A stretch of 64,000 nt of DNA from Daedaleopsis sinensis (Eukaryota > Basidiomycota > Agaricomycetes > Polyporales > Polyporaceae): positions 310,001 through 374,000 of the forward strand of contig CM066300.1 of assembly GCA_033807695.1 (NCBI GenBank), given 5' to 3'. The notes under the pieces are model-generated. The model saw nothing but the letters and a program-made list of their open reading frames with translations, did no database searches and was not told the origin of the DNA. Below are positions 10,325 to 18,789 of the stretch, piece by piece (the stretch's first letter is position 1; each line of letters opens with the position of its first letter). The position numbers and the translations under genes were made by a program.

Positions 10325-10338
10325 TTCCTCCCCCCCAC
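10325..10338 (-). promoter_or_regulatory. Second polypurine tract, between pol and the cassette
   Basis: On the plus strand, cctcccccccactt at 10325-10338 repeats exactly the polypurine tract that adjoins the 3' LTR (6113-6126). It lies 34 bases beyond the pol stop codon (10372), where the tract of an ordinary Gypsy element would be. It could be the ancestral tract, left in place when the cassette DNA was added, or an internal second priming site. Confidence 0.6.
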
Positions 10339-10371
10339 TTTTTCCATTTGACGTCCTCGTCAACGTGAGTG

Positions 10372-13300
10372 TTAGCCGTGTTCGTCGTCGTCTGCTAATC
10401 CTTCCTCTTCGTAGTTTTCTGTTGTGTTTTCTAATTCTTGCAGTCGGCTCTGTGGTGCGTCCAGTTCCTCAATATTGAAGTTGATTGGGTCCTCACGCGC
10501 TAGGTAGGGGATGATTCTGAAGGCCGCTATGGGTCGATCGAAGACGGTCCCATCGAGTTCTGCAATGATGTACGCGCCGCCTCTGTTGCGCGATATCACT
10601 ACTAGAGGGCCTAGGTACCGTGGTCTCATCTTCCTGTTGAGCGACTTCTCAATTGCCGTGTTCCGCATCAGAACCAGCCTCCCTCGCTGGAAGTTGAAGT
10701 CTCGGATGGTTGCGCTGTGTTCCTTCTCGAATAGCTGCGCAGCTTGGACGCGTGTTCGGTAGACGGTTGACCGCAACCGCGCTATGTCCTCCGGTCTCTT
10801 CTGCAAGGCCATCGCCCTGTTGGTGATCAACTCCGTTGTGGACACGAGCTTCGTCGGTATAGGCAGCAGGTACGTGGCTTCTGTGATGTCCATGGGCAGG
10901 ATTGGATCCGTCCCAGTTACCGCGTAGTAGGGTGAGCACCCTAGTCTCCTGCGTACTGTGATTCGGTCCGCCCAGAGTACTGAATATACCCGCGCCACCC
11001 ATTGCGTCGTATCACCTTCGCATGCTTTGAAGAGCGCGTCCCGGACGTGGAAATGAGGCCGCTCGACGATTCCGTTCGCTCGTGAGTTGTATCCTGAGAT
11101 CCGTATGTGCTTGACGTGGTATTGCTTTGCCAGGTACTCCAACGCTGCAACCCATGGACTTCCGTTGTCTGAAACTATCTCGGACAGCGCTCCCCATCTG
11201 TACAGCAGGTCTTGATAGATCCAGTCGCCGACCGCCTTCGCTGTTTGGACTGTACTTGCCCGCCCTTCAGCATAACTTGTGGTTGCACACCTCGCATGGA
11301 AGAAGTGCTTGTACGAGCCAGGCATGTCCATAGAGTCGACGTGAACTCGTACGAACGGCGCCGCAGGATAGGAAACTGAAGGTGGTATGTAGATCCGCGT
11401 AGTTTGTCGAATTTGACATTGGTGGCAGCTTCTCACATACCAGGCCACATCCGCCTTCATTTCTGGCCACCAGAACCGTTCGGCCACGAAGGAGATTGTC
11501 GCCTGTACGCCTCTGTGTCCTATGAAGTCGTGCATGCTCACGAACGCTTTCGCCCGTAGTTCTGGGGGTAGTACTCTCCTGTGGTTCCCATTCTTCGCTA
11601 TCTTCCATAGTCGGCCATCCTTCACGAAGAATTGTCCTGCGTATTTGACGAACGCATCGAGCTCCTTCTGAACCAGCTTCGGTCTTCTCTTGGTGCACAG
11701 AAATTCGTAGACGTTCGCTATTCTGTGGTCAAACTTCTGGGCAACCTCCGTGCGCGGTACGATTGCGTAGTCAATTTCTGGAATGTCCGGTAGCTTGCCC
11801 GCCGTCCCGCTTGTCTGCTGCATGAGCGCCCTGAAGCCCATCGCTTCCGTCTTGAAGTTGCTCGTTTTCCGCTTAACCTCGTGTTGTAGAGGAGCGTCTC
11901 CCAGGTGTGGAGGTGGATTTATGAGGTGTGTAAAGCCGTACATGTTGTCCACCCAGTCATCGAATTCTCCGTTGTCTGCTTCTTCTGGTTCGTCTTCAGG
12001 CTGCGCAGGTCGTCGGCTGAGACCGTCCGGTCCATGGGAGATTCCAGGTACGTGCCGCATTTCGAAGTGGAACATATTGATGCTAATGATCCACCTATTC
12101 ATGACTGCATTCGGCGCGACATCCGGATTCTGGATCATGGCTTTCGTAGATGTCGCATCCATTTCTACTATTAGGTTTCGTACACCGACCAGCCAGAAGC
12201 GGAGCGCCTTCAATGCTCGGTACAGACCATATAGCTCGAGCTTCGGTTGTGAGAATCTGGCTTCCCTTTCGTTCAAGGTAATGGATCCAAAGCGGTTGTA
12301 GTATCGTTTCCGCGGGTCTTCCGGATCCTCTTGACACAGCTGGTAGCCGACCGCGATATAAGAGGTGTCCACCGCTAGAATTACCGGGGCCTTCGACTCG
12401 TAGTTGATCGACTTCAAGGCCGGGGATTCCACTAATGCTGTCTTTAGATCCTCCATGGCCTTGTCCTGTTCCTCTCCCCATTCGAACGGTACGTCCTTCC
12501 GCGTGAGCTTGACTAATGGTGCGGCCTTCTTCCCGAAGTTCTTGATGAAGATCCTCCCAACGCCTACCGTTCCCAGGAACGACCGTACTTCGGAAACATT
12601 TTTACACGGTCCCCATTTGAGTACCGCATCCACGCAACCTCTCTCTGGAAGACGGCCTTCCGGTGTGCATCGATGTCCCACCGCTACGAAGTCGCGCGCC
12701 GCGCAGACGAACTTTTTGCCCGAGAAGGTACCTCCCGCATGTTTCATCCGCTGTACAATCCTGTTGACGTCTTGCATGTGCTCCCAGATGTACCTCCTGA
12801 TGCCTGGATTCTCCTTCATACACTCGAAAGAACCATCTTCCCGTTCGTAGGACGACTCCGGTCCAATGACAGGTACGTCGTCGATGTAGGGAATCGTCGT
12901 ATCCGGAATTTCGGGCTGCAATATGTAGGTCACGTCGTCGTGGAAGATGGGTACTGAATTCGTCCATCCCATTGGTAGCGTCGTCAGTCGCATGGCTCCG
13001 AAAGGCGTTTGGAAGGTCGTGAGGTCGCGCGATTCTTCGTCCAGGATCCTCTCGTCGTATCCAACGTATAGATCCAAGGTCGTCCCGCACGCACGCCCTG
13101 CAAAGCGTTCTGCCATGTGGTCGGGTATCGGTGGTACACCGCTGTGTTGAATAGAGACTCTGTTGAGCGGCTCCAGACTATGGACGATCCTCAGACTCCC
13201 GTCCTTCTTCAGCACACAGAACCACCTGGATCGGTAAGACGCATTTGAGGGTTCGTATACGCCTGATTCTATTTTCTTCTTCATGATCTCACAGATTTGT

Positions 13301-14142
13301 CGGTAGGTTCCGGGTGGAATGGGGAAATTCGTTTCAATCCACGGAGTGTGAGGCACAACCGCAAACTTCACTGGTGGGAACATGTCCGTCCTGAAGTGGC
13401 CACGCTCGCTGTCTTCCCAAGCGAATCCCTGCTCCTGTTTGCACATCATGTCGTCTAGCAAAGCTAGCTCTTCTTCCGATAGGTGAGCATTGACTTTGTG
13501 GAGCTTCTCGCGTCGTTCAGCTGTGTACCGCCCAGTTGGTTCAAAAGGCTTTGGATTGAGGTCAAGCGGCTTCATCCCTTCGAGAGGGTCGCCGATTATC
13601 TCCCGTACAATTCTGTACTGCTTGGGAAGCTCCCCAATCACTGGTCGTACTTTCTTATCCACTGGCTTGTACTTCTTCTTCGATTTCACATAGCTGCGTA
13701 CGCTCTCGGGGTCCTCGGTGGCTGCTTGCCGCTCGTCGTCTTCTGGAAGTTGCTCGCCTTCCGCCTCTTGTTCTTGCTCGCTCGGCTCGGATTTCTCGCT
13801 CGCTCTTGCTGCTTCGCTGGACCTAGACCGGGTTCTGACTGCTCTTCTGCCTCTGGTTTTCGTAACGTATACTGGGAGTGCTCGTCCTCGGAAGAGGGCT
13901 CGGTCGACTTCGCGAGGTGGTTGTCGGCTCCGCATTCTATCCCCTTCCGATTCCTGGATCGGTACTTTCGAGAACATGGTTTTGATTTTCTGCTTTGTCT
14001 CGGAGTCGTCACAGGCCGATAGATATGCTGACTGAATTGTGGAATTTTCTAGGTTTTCTAAGTCCTTGTACGCCGTCGTGAAAACTTGACCCGTTCTTGC
14101 GTCATAGTCGAGGACGAGAGCGACCTCTCCCTGACTGTTCAT
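10372..14142 (-). CDS. Gypsy Pol: reverse transcriptase, RNase H, integrase (1256 aa)
   Basis: This is one uninterrupted frame. The N-terminus is charged and non-catalytic. Reverse transcriptase follows, with the first catalytic Asp in LDLYVGYD (about residues 356-363) and the YIDD box at about 419-422. RNase H begins at VDTSY (Asp about 592). Integrase carries an HHCC zinc finger, HDFIGH at 871-876 and CHQC at 906-909, and a D-D-E triad at about 936 (VHVDS), 992 (SDNGS) and 1027 (GIVER), with the expected 35-residue Asp-Glu spacing. The C-terminus has the usual basic domain and no chromodomain. The frame starts with ATG at 14142, one base inside the Gag stop codon. All catalytic residues are present, so the polyprotein looks functional. 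Confidence 0.96.
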   Translation of the reverse strand: MNSQGEVALVLDYDARTGQVFTTAYKDLENLENSTIQSAYLSACDDSETKQKIKTMFSKVPIQESEGDRMRSRQPPREVDRALFRGRALPVYVTKTRGRRAVRTRSRSSEAARASEKSEPSEQEQEAEGEQLPEDDERQAATEDPESVRSYVKSKKKYKPVDKKVRPVIGELPKQYRIVREIIGDPLEGMKPLDLNPKPFEPTGRYTAERREKLHKVNAHLSEEELALLDDMMCKQEQGFAWEDSERGHFRTDMFPPVKFAVVPHTPWIETNFPIPPGTYRQICEIMKKKIESGVYEPSNASYRSRWFCVLKKDGSLRIVHSLEPLNRVSIQHSGVPPIPDHMAERFAGRACGTTLDLYVGYDERILDEESRDLTTFQTPFGAMRLTTLPMGWTNSVPIFHDDVTYILQPEIPDTTIPYIDDVPVIGPESSYEREDGSFECMKENPGIRRYIWEHMQDVNRIVQRMKHAGGTFSGKKFVCAARDFVAVGHRCTPEGRLPERGCVDAVLKWGPCKNVSEVRSFLGTVGVGRIFIKNFGKKAAPLVKLTRKDVPFEWGEEQDKAMEDLKTALVESPALKSINYESKAPVILAVDTSYIAVGYQLCQEDPEDPRKRYYNRFGSITLNEREARFSQPKLELYGLYRALKALRFWLVGVRNLIVEMDATSTKAMIQNPDVAPNAVMNRWIISINMFHFEMRHVPGISHGPDGLSRRPAQPEDEPEEADNGEFDDWVDNMYGFTHLINPPPHLGDAPLQHEVKRKTSNFKTEAMGFRALMQQTSGTAGKLPDIPEIDYAIVPRTEVAQKFDHRIANVYEFLCTKRRPKLVQKELDAFVKYAGQFFVKDGRLWKIAKNGNHRRVLPPELRAKAFVSMHDFIGHRGVQATISFVAERFWWPEMKADVAWYVRSCHQCQIRQTTRIYIPPSVSYPAAPFVRVHVDSMDMPGSYKHFFHARCATTSYAEGRASTVQTAKAVGDWIYQDLLYRWGALSEIVSDNGSPWVAALEYLAKQYHVKHIRISGYNSRANGIVERPHFHVRDALFKACEGDTTQWVARVYSVLWADRITVRRRLGCSPYYAVTGTDPILPMDITEATYLLPIPTKLVSTTELITNRAMALQKRPEDIARLRSTVYRTRVQAAQLFEKEHSATIRDFNFQRGRLVLMRNTAIEKSLNRKMRPRYLGPLVVISRNRGGAYIIAELDGTVFDRPIAAFRIIPYLAREDPINFNIEELDAPQSRLQELENTTENYEEEGLADDDEHG

Positions 14143-14166
14143 CAGATCCTCGAAGCCCGAAAACCC
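14142..14166 (-). promoter_or_regulatory. Gag-Pol junction: TGATG overlap plus a GGGTTTT slippery heptamer
   Basis: The gag stop TGA (14144-14142) shares its last base with the pol ATG (14142-14140), the arrangement used for coupled termination-reinitiation. Eighteen bases before the stop codon, the minus strand reads G GGT TTT at 14166-14160 in the gag frame. This fits the X XXY YYZ rule, and a -1 slip there leads directly into the open pol frame. Either mechanism would make Pol at reduced level. I could not judge whether a stimulatory RNA structure follows. Confidence 0.6.
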
Positions 14167-16556
14167 TCGACTCTGAGTCCATAACTCGGAGAGTCTCCAT
14201 GTGCGTAGGTCGGTAGCGTCAATTCGCGGTTCGAGTTAGGGCAAGTGACGGTAATTGACAATTGGCCATCCATAGAGTTGCTCGACCTCGCACGCATCAC
14301 CGTCATGAACGGCCTTCCTAGGAGGATCTGGTAAGGCGCTGCCTTCACAACATGCATCTGGAGGTAGACCACGATCCCGCCACCTAATTCCACAGGCACG
14401 TTCTTTGCTAGACCGAGTGTCATGTCGACCGTCCCATTTGCGCTGATCATCCTCCTTCGCTTGGTAGGATCGTAGGGGATCTTCAACGCATAAGCGATTT
14501 GGTCGTTTATACCGACGATCTGGGACCCATCGTCGAGTGTACACTCTGTCGGCGTGTCCGTTCGAGCTACCCAGGTGAACAGCGACCTCAGCTTCTCCGA
14601 TTCCGAGGCTACGATGGTTGACTTCCGCCGACTGCTCGCAGGATAGCCTTGTCCCGGAGCTACATACGGTGCATTGTGCGACTTTGGCTCCTCGTCCTCG
14701 TCCTCGCTGCCTTCATAGTCCAGGTCTACAAATGCAAAGGATCCAAGCGTCGGCCTTCTAGTCCCTGAGGATGAACTTCCTGCTGTCTGGAGGTTATCTT
14801 CCGGGAAGTCTTCGTCTTCAGCGACTTCGGTCACTAGTACCTTGTTCCGAGGCCGCTCGCCTTCCCGGTTGGTCACTTCCTGCAGTTGCTCGTCTCTAAC
14901 TTGCGTTCGCCTGAGAGCTGTGGCCTCATGCACTCGCTTCCTGAGTCCTGGAGAAATACTGAGTAGCTCGGCTGGTGACACTGTGATACTCTGGCTGTCT
15001 CCGAAGCTTCGGTTGAAGACTCTTTCTTCCGCGGTCGGGTCGATGATCGCTGCGGTCCTTCTGACCGGTGGTTCGTCCTTCTTCGGCAGTTCCTGGCCTC
15101 TGGGTACCACAGTCGGCGCATAGGGATGGAAGGTCTCTTCAGGCTCTTTTGCCCTCGTGTCCCAGGTAACGTGCTTTTCCTTCTCCTTTCCCTTCTCTCT
15201 CGTTGGCTGGTGAGGCGGCTGATCACGCTCGGGCGTCCCTGCCCGCGTGTCGTCCCTCCCTTTCTCCGAGTTGCGCGTAACACGTCGAGGCCGCGTCTCT
15301 AGCTCGACTCCATCAAAAACCTGCCGTCCCGAGCGAGTGTTCATGCGCTCTTTAACCATGTTTGCTTTGTGCATGAGGACTTCTAACTCCTCTTCCAAGG
15401 TACGCTCGTCTTCCTGCATCTCGAACTGATAGATGTTGCTCATGGTTCCTCGCGCTCGTTGGTTTGGGTTCTTTTCGTGCCAAGCATTGACTCTATCGCG
15501 CATACAGTTCCCTGGCAGACTACGAGGGATCACACCGCCTCCTGGTAGGATGATTTTGTCGTATACGTCCTTCCGGATGAGTCCCGCCGTCATGTCCTCT
15601 GCGACTTTGGGGCACGTCTTCAACCGACATCCCGGTAGGCCACAGTAGATGCATTCGTCGTTAGCGGGTGGATTACGTCCGTATAGGCCCCCTTGCTGCT
15701 GCTGGTACCTTCCCTGGGGAGGTTGTGGTGGTGGAGGGTATTGTTCCCCTTGTTGCGGTGGTTGCGTGGCTTGCATCCTCTGCTGGCTCACGAAGTCGCG
15801 CATGGTCGAACTCATCATGGAGATCATCTCCCGCTTGAAGGCCGATAGATCCGGCTCGGTTTTCACCGTAACCGTGGAGGCCATGGCTGGAGCCGGAGGA
15901 TTGACTCGAGCGAGGTTACCGGACGTCGCAGTTGACCAACTTCCGATCCCGCCGAACGGGCCTCCGTCCGCCAGACAATAGGAAATTGCTTCATGCACTT
16001 GCGCGACCGTGTAAGCTTCTTCTTTGTGTTTTGCAGGCACCTGGTGTGCTAACCGCGCGGATACCGCCATTGTGTACTGCATAGGAACTAGCCGTAGCAA
16101 AGCTGTCGACGCGTCGCGCTCCGTTAGCTCTGGCTCGGTCTTCGCATGCAAGTACCGGTAGATGGGATAGAATTTGCCGTAGAACTTCATGTAGGTTTCG
16201 AGACTGGATATCCCCGTACGTACAGCTTCCCCGATGACTTCATTGTATTCTCGCAGTGTCCAGGTGTACTGGGCATCCGTCCCGAGGTAGAAGGATAGAA
16301 CCTCCGTCTTGAATTCTTCATACGTCTTCTGGGTGTCCGAGAACGTCGGCAGGGACTTCCATCGCTTGGCGACTCCCGCTGGTATGTAGTCGACCGCCGC
16401 CGCCTTGCAAGCTTGTTCATCAGTGATGCTATGCTTCTTCAGAAGTCGGGCAAGGTCGTCAAAGTACCGCTCGACGGTGTCCTTAGATTCCTCATCGAAT
16501 TGGGGCGCACTCCTTTCCGTACGCAACGGTAGTTTCGATAGATCTGCGCTAGCCAT
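14142..16556 (-). CDS. Gypsy Gag with C-terminal aspartic protease
   Basis: The first in-frame ATG (16556) gives 804 residues. The capsid-like region starts almost at once (SAPQFDEESKDTVERYFDDL). It is followed by a Gln/Pro-rich linker, a zinc-knuckle-like CX2CX4CX4C in place of CCHC (CIYCGLPGCRLKTC), charged linkers and a retropepsin domain. The catalytic triplet is in LDDGSQIVGI, with DDG where DSG/DTG is usual, and the second signature is ILLGRPF. Protease is therefore fused to Gag rather than to Pol. The same frame is open for a further 156 codons upstream, to position 17024 inside the LTR. That stretch looks protein-like (acidic and Pro-rich), but it contains no ATG, so use of a non-ATG start cannot be excluded. 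Confidence 0.9.
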   Translation of the reverse strand: MASADLSKLPLRTERSAPQFDEESKDTVERYFDDLARLLKKHSITDEQACKAAAVDYIPAGVAKRWKSLPTFSDTQKTYEEFKTEVLSFYLGTDAQYTWTLREYNEVIGEAVRTGISSLETYMKFYGKFYPIYRYLHAKTEPELTERDASTALLRLVPMQYTMAVSARLAHQVPAKHKEEAYTVAQVHEAISYCLADGGPFGGIGSWSTATSGNLARVNPPAPAMASTVTVKTEPDLSAFKREMISMMSSTMRDFVSQQRMQATQPPQQGEQYPPPPQPPQGRYQQQQGGLYGRNPPANDECIYCGLPGCRLKTCPKVAEDMTAGLIRKDVYDKIILPGGGVIPRSLPGNCMRDRVNAWHEKNPNQRARGTMSNIYQFEMQEDERTLEEELEVLMHKANMVKERMNTRSGRQVFDGVELETRPRRVTRNSEKGRDDTRAGTPERDQPPHQPTREKGKEKEKHVTWDTRAKEPEETFHPYAPTVVPRGQELPKKDEPPVRRTAAIIDPTAEERVFNRSFGDSQSITVSPAELLSISPGLRKRVHEATALRRTQVRDEQLQEVTNREGERPRNKVLVTEVAEDEDFPEDNLQTAGSSSSGTRRPTLGSFAFVDLDYEGSEDEDEEPKSHNAPYVAPGQGYPASSRRKSTIVASESEKLRSLFTWVARTDTPTECTLDDGSQIVGINDQIAYALKIPYDPTKRRRMISANGTVDMTLGLAKNVPVELGGGIVVYLQMHVVKAAPYQILLGRPFMTVMRARSSNSMDGQLSITVTCPNSNRELTLPTYAHGDSPSYGLRVEGFRASRI

Positions 16557-16969
16557 TGAATGGATTGTAGGTGGTACTACGGGTGGTAGAGCCGTAGGTA
16601 ATATTTGAGCGGCGTAGGCTAGCAGGGAAGGAAGGGGGTTCCTAGGTAGGTTGAAGGCCCCTGCGGTATGTGATAGCGTAGGTCTTGGGTTACTAATTGA
16701 TTCTGAAGTCAGGAACGGATGGTCCGGAACTTCAATGTCCTCCTGCTCGTCTTCGGAAGCGTCCTCTAGTTCGGTAAGCGGAGAGTCTGCGAAAACTGCG
16801 AAGTTGTTCTCGATAACGGTAGTGAGCTGCTCTGCTCTCTCGGGGTCTTCTGCTTCGATTTCCTCTAAAGCCTGTTCGGTTTGTCGATGGAGGCGACGGA
16901 TACGTTCGCTCCGCGTCGGCCGCAAACGTGGGATTCTTGAGCCGGAACCGGTGGAGACTGTTCTTGTAC

Positions 16970-16987
16970 CCCTCGCGGTGGGCTCCA
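16970..16987 (-). other. Possible primer-binding site
   Basis: Three bases inside the 5' LTR boundary (16991), the minus strand reads TGGAGCCCACCGCGAGGG. It starts with TGG, as expected for pairing with a tRNA CCA end. I did not identify the matching tRNA, so the call rests on position and the TGG start. Confidence 0.35.
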
Positions 16988-16990
16988 GAA

Positions 16991-17897
16991 TGATGGGGTA
17001 ACTCTGGGTCGCTGGGCGAAACACACACCCAAACGAGCACGAGATCAGCTACCTAGTAGGGTGCGAGGTGGAGGACAGGTTCCCGGTGTAGTCGCTCTTC
17101 TTCACGTAGCCCGTCGACGATAGACAAGGAAGTTGAGCAACTTCAGACGGAAGTCAAGCAACTTCCGTGGGTGAGGCTAGTCTGCAAGAGGAGGTTTGAA
17201 GACGGACGGTCTTCAATTGAGTGTCGACTAGATGATTCTTGGACTCGGACTCGATCTCTGGAGCTACTGCGCTGCTTTGCTGGGCCGCAATCCCGCTGAC
17301 TTATATACTGTACAAATCGTCACCAAATAAACTACAACTATCCTACCAATCGTCCAATCATAGGAAACCCTGCTCCTCCCACGCTCACGTCGCGATCCTC
17401 CTCTCCTGAACCCCTACGGCGCACTCCGGTGGTTAGGTAGGTGTTTGCACCGAGCCTATCACGTCGCCGCTCGACTTGCATCCGCGGTCACGAGAGCGCT
17501 TAGTCTTGTGGCGCGTCACCACGTGATCGCGTCTGAAGTCCATCCGCTCGTCTTCATAGGCCTCGGAAGGCCGTCCCCCTCACTCCCTTGTCTTCCGGGC
17601 CTCTTCCGACGACCTTCGTACCAATTACTGGACTCCGTGGCGGTCGCCTAGACCAGGCCCTCGATCGATCGCCTCCTCTGTCCTGGCTAGAGCTCTGGCG
17701 ACCTCGGTCAGCCGCCGGCAGCTCGGCATCGGCTCCTTCGACCCTTGGAATGGCATGTCTCCGTACTCGCTCCTTCGGTAGTCGCTCGCCTTCCTTGTGA
17801 AGCCGCTCGTCTTCATACTGCGTGAATTGACTGACGGGCGCGAATAGTGATGTGCTGCGTGGTGTTTCCGGGGCCTAGCTGGTCCTGAGGCTCATCA
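16991..17897 (-). repeat. Right LTR (5' LTR and promoter of the element)
   Basis: This is the second 907-bp copy of the repeat at 5206-6112. No difference was found by eye. In this copy the minus-strand TATATAAG box at 17307-17300 would drive the genomic transcript toward gag. Identical LTRs indicate little time since insertion. Confidence 0.95.
17300..17307 (-). promoter_or_regulatory. Retrotransposon TATA box
   Basis: TATATAAG on the minus strand lies about 310 bases before the end of the 5' LTR, with GC-rich DNA around it. It is the only strong TATA-like word in this orientation inside the LTR. Confidence 0.55.
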
Positions 17898-18780
17898 ACG
17901 TACGCGCTCTGTTTGAGGACCACGGCGAGCTTCGTCGTGTGCTTGTCCCGCATGCCAGAACGATCGCGGTCGTGACTCGTCGAGTTCGTGGATCCCGAGG
18001 AAGGCCGCAAAGCCTTCTGCGCCGTCGCCTATCGCCGACTCGGCAACTCCATCATCTACCTCGAGAACGGCTCCGAAGGCATGTCATGGCCGACGAACCA
18101 ATCGCCGACACCGTGGCCAGCGGCGAGCCTGTCACTGCGACTGGGGCTGTGCCGATCGCTGTGGGCGCAGGCACAACGCTCTTCGTCAAGAACCTGTCGT
18201 TCAGCACCACCGCAGAGAAGCTCACGCAGGTCGTCCACCACCTCCCGGGCTACGTGTTCATGCGGGTCCAGACGAAGCCCGATCCGGCGCGGCCTGGGGC
18301 GCAGCTCAGCATGGGCTATGGGTTCGTCGGGTTCAGGACGTCGGACAAGGCGCGGCGCGGGCTCAAGAGTATGGAGGACCTGGTGCTTGACGGCCACAAG
18401 CTCGTCGTGAAATGGGCAGGGTGCAGTGGGGACGAGGCCGACGCTGCGGGCGCCACGGACGAGGAGCAGGTCAAGGCGCGGACAACGAAGATGATCGTGA
18501 AGAATGTGCCATTCGAGGCGACGAAGAAGGGCATCTGCGAGCTGTTTGGGTGCATGTCTCGTTGTTTTTGTCATGATATGCTTGTGGCCTTGCCTGACCG
18601 ATTATTTTCCCCGCATACAGGGCACACGCCCAGCTCAAGTCCGTCCGCGTCCCACGCAAGTTCGACCATCGGACGCGTGGGTCCGCGTTCCTCGAGTTCA
18701 CAACGCGACACGAGGCCGAGTGCGCTTCTCAACTCCAGAACAACAGGTGGGGAGGCTGCATGGGTTGGGCTCATAGGCAG
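17898..18780 (+). pseudogene. MRD1-like gene relic, 3' piece (RRM domains)
   Basis: The MRD1 frame continues from the left flank of the retrotransposon. It completes an interrupted RRM (RALFEDHGELRRVLVPHART, then after a frame change DPEEGRKAFCAVAYRRLGNS). A full RRM follows with RNP2 TLFVKNLSFS and RNP1 MGYGFVGF, then the next RRM begins with KMIVKNVPFEATKKGI. An intron at 18550-18620 (gtgcat...atacag) splits that last RRM and is still present, so this is a DNA-level copy and not a retrocopy. After it the text reads AHAQLKSVRVPRKF and fades out near 18770. At least two compensating frameshifts between 17970 and 18080 make it a pseudogene even without the transposon. Confidence 0.8.
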
Positions 18781-18789
18781 GTGAACGGC

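Larger units (their letters stand above)
5206..17897 (-). mobile_element. Complete Ty3/Gypsy LTR retrotransposon with an antisense gene cassette
   Basis: The element is 12,692 bp and is oriented on the minus strand. It has the 5' LTR at 17897-16991, a possible primer site next to it, then gag-protease, pol (RT, RNase H, integrase), about 4 kb carrying three spliced plus-strand genes, a polypurine tract at 6122-6113 and the 3' LTR at 6112-5206. Both LTRs start TGATG and end in CA on the strand shown. They are 907 bp, and I found no difference between them by eye. Together with the perfect 4-bp target duplication and open gag and pol frames, this argues for a recent insertion that may still be competent. 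The RT-RNaseH-IN order is that of Ty3/Gypsy; no chromodomain is visible at the pol C-terminus. Confidence 0.95.
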
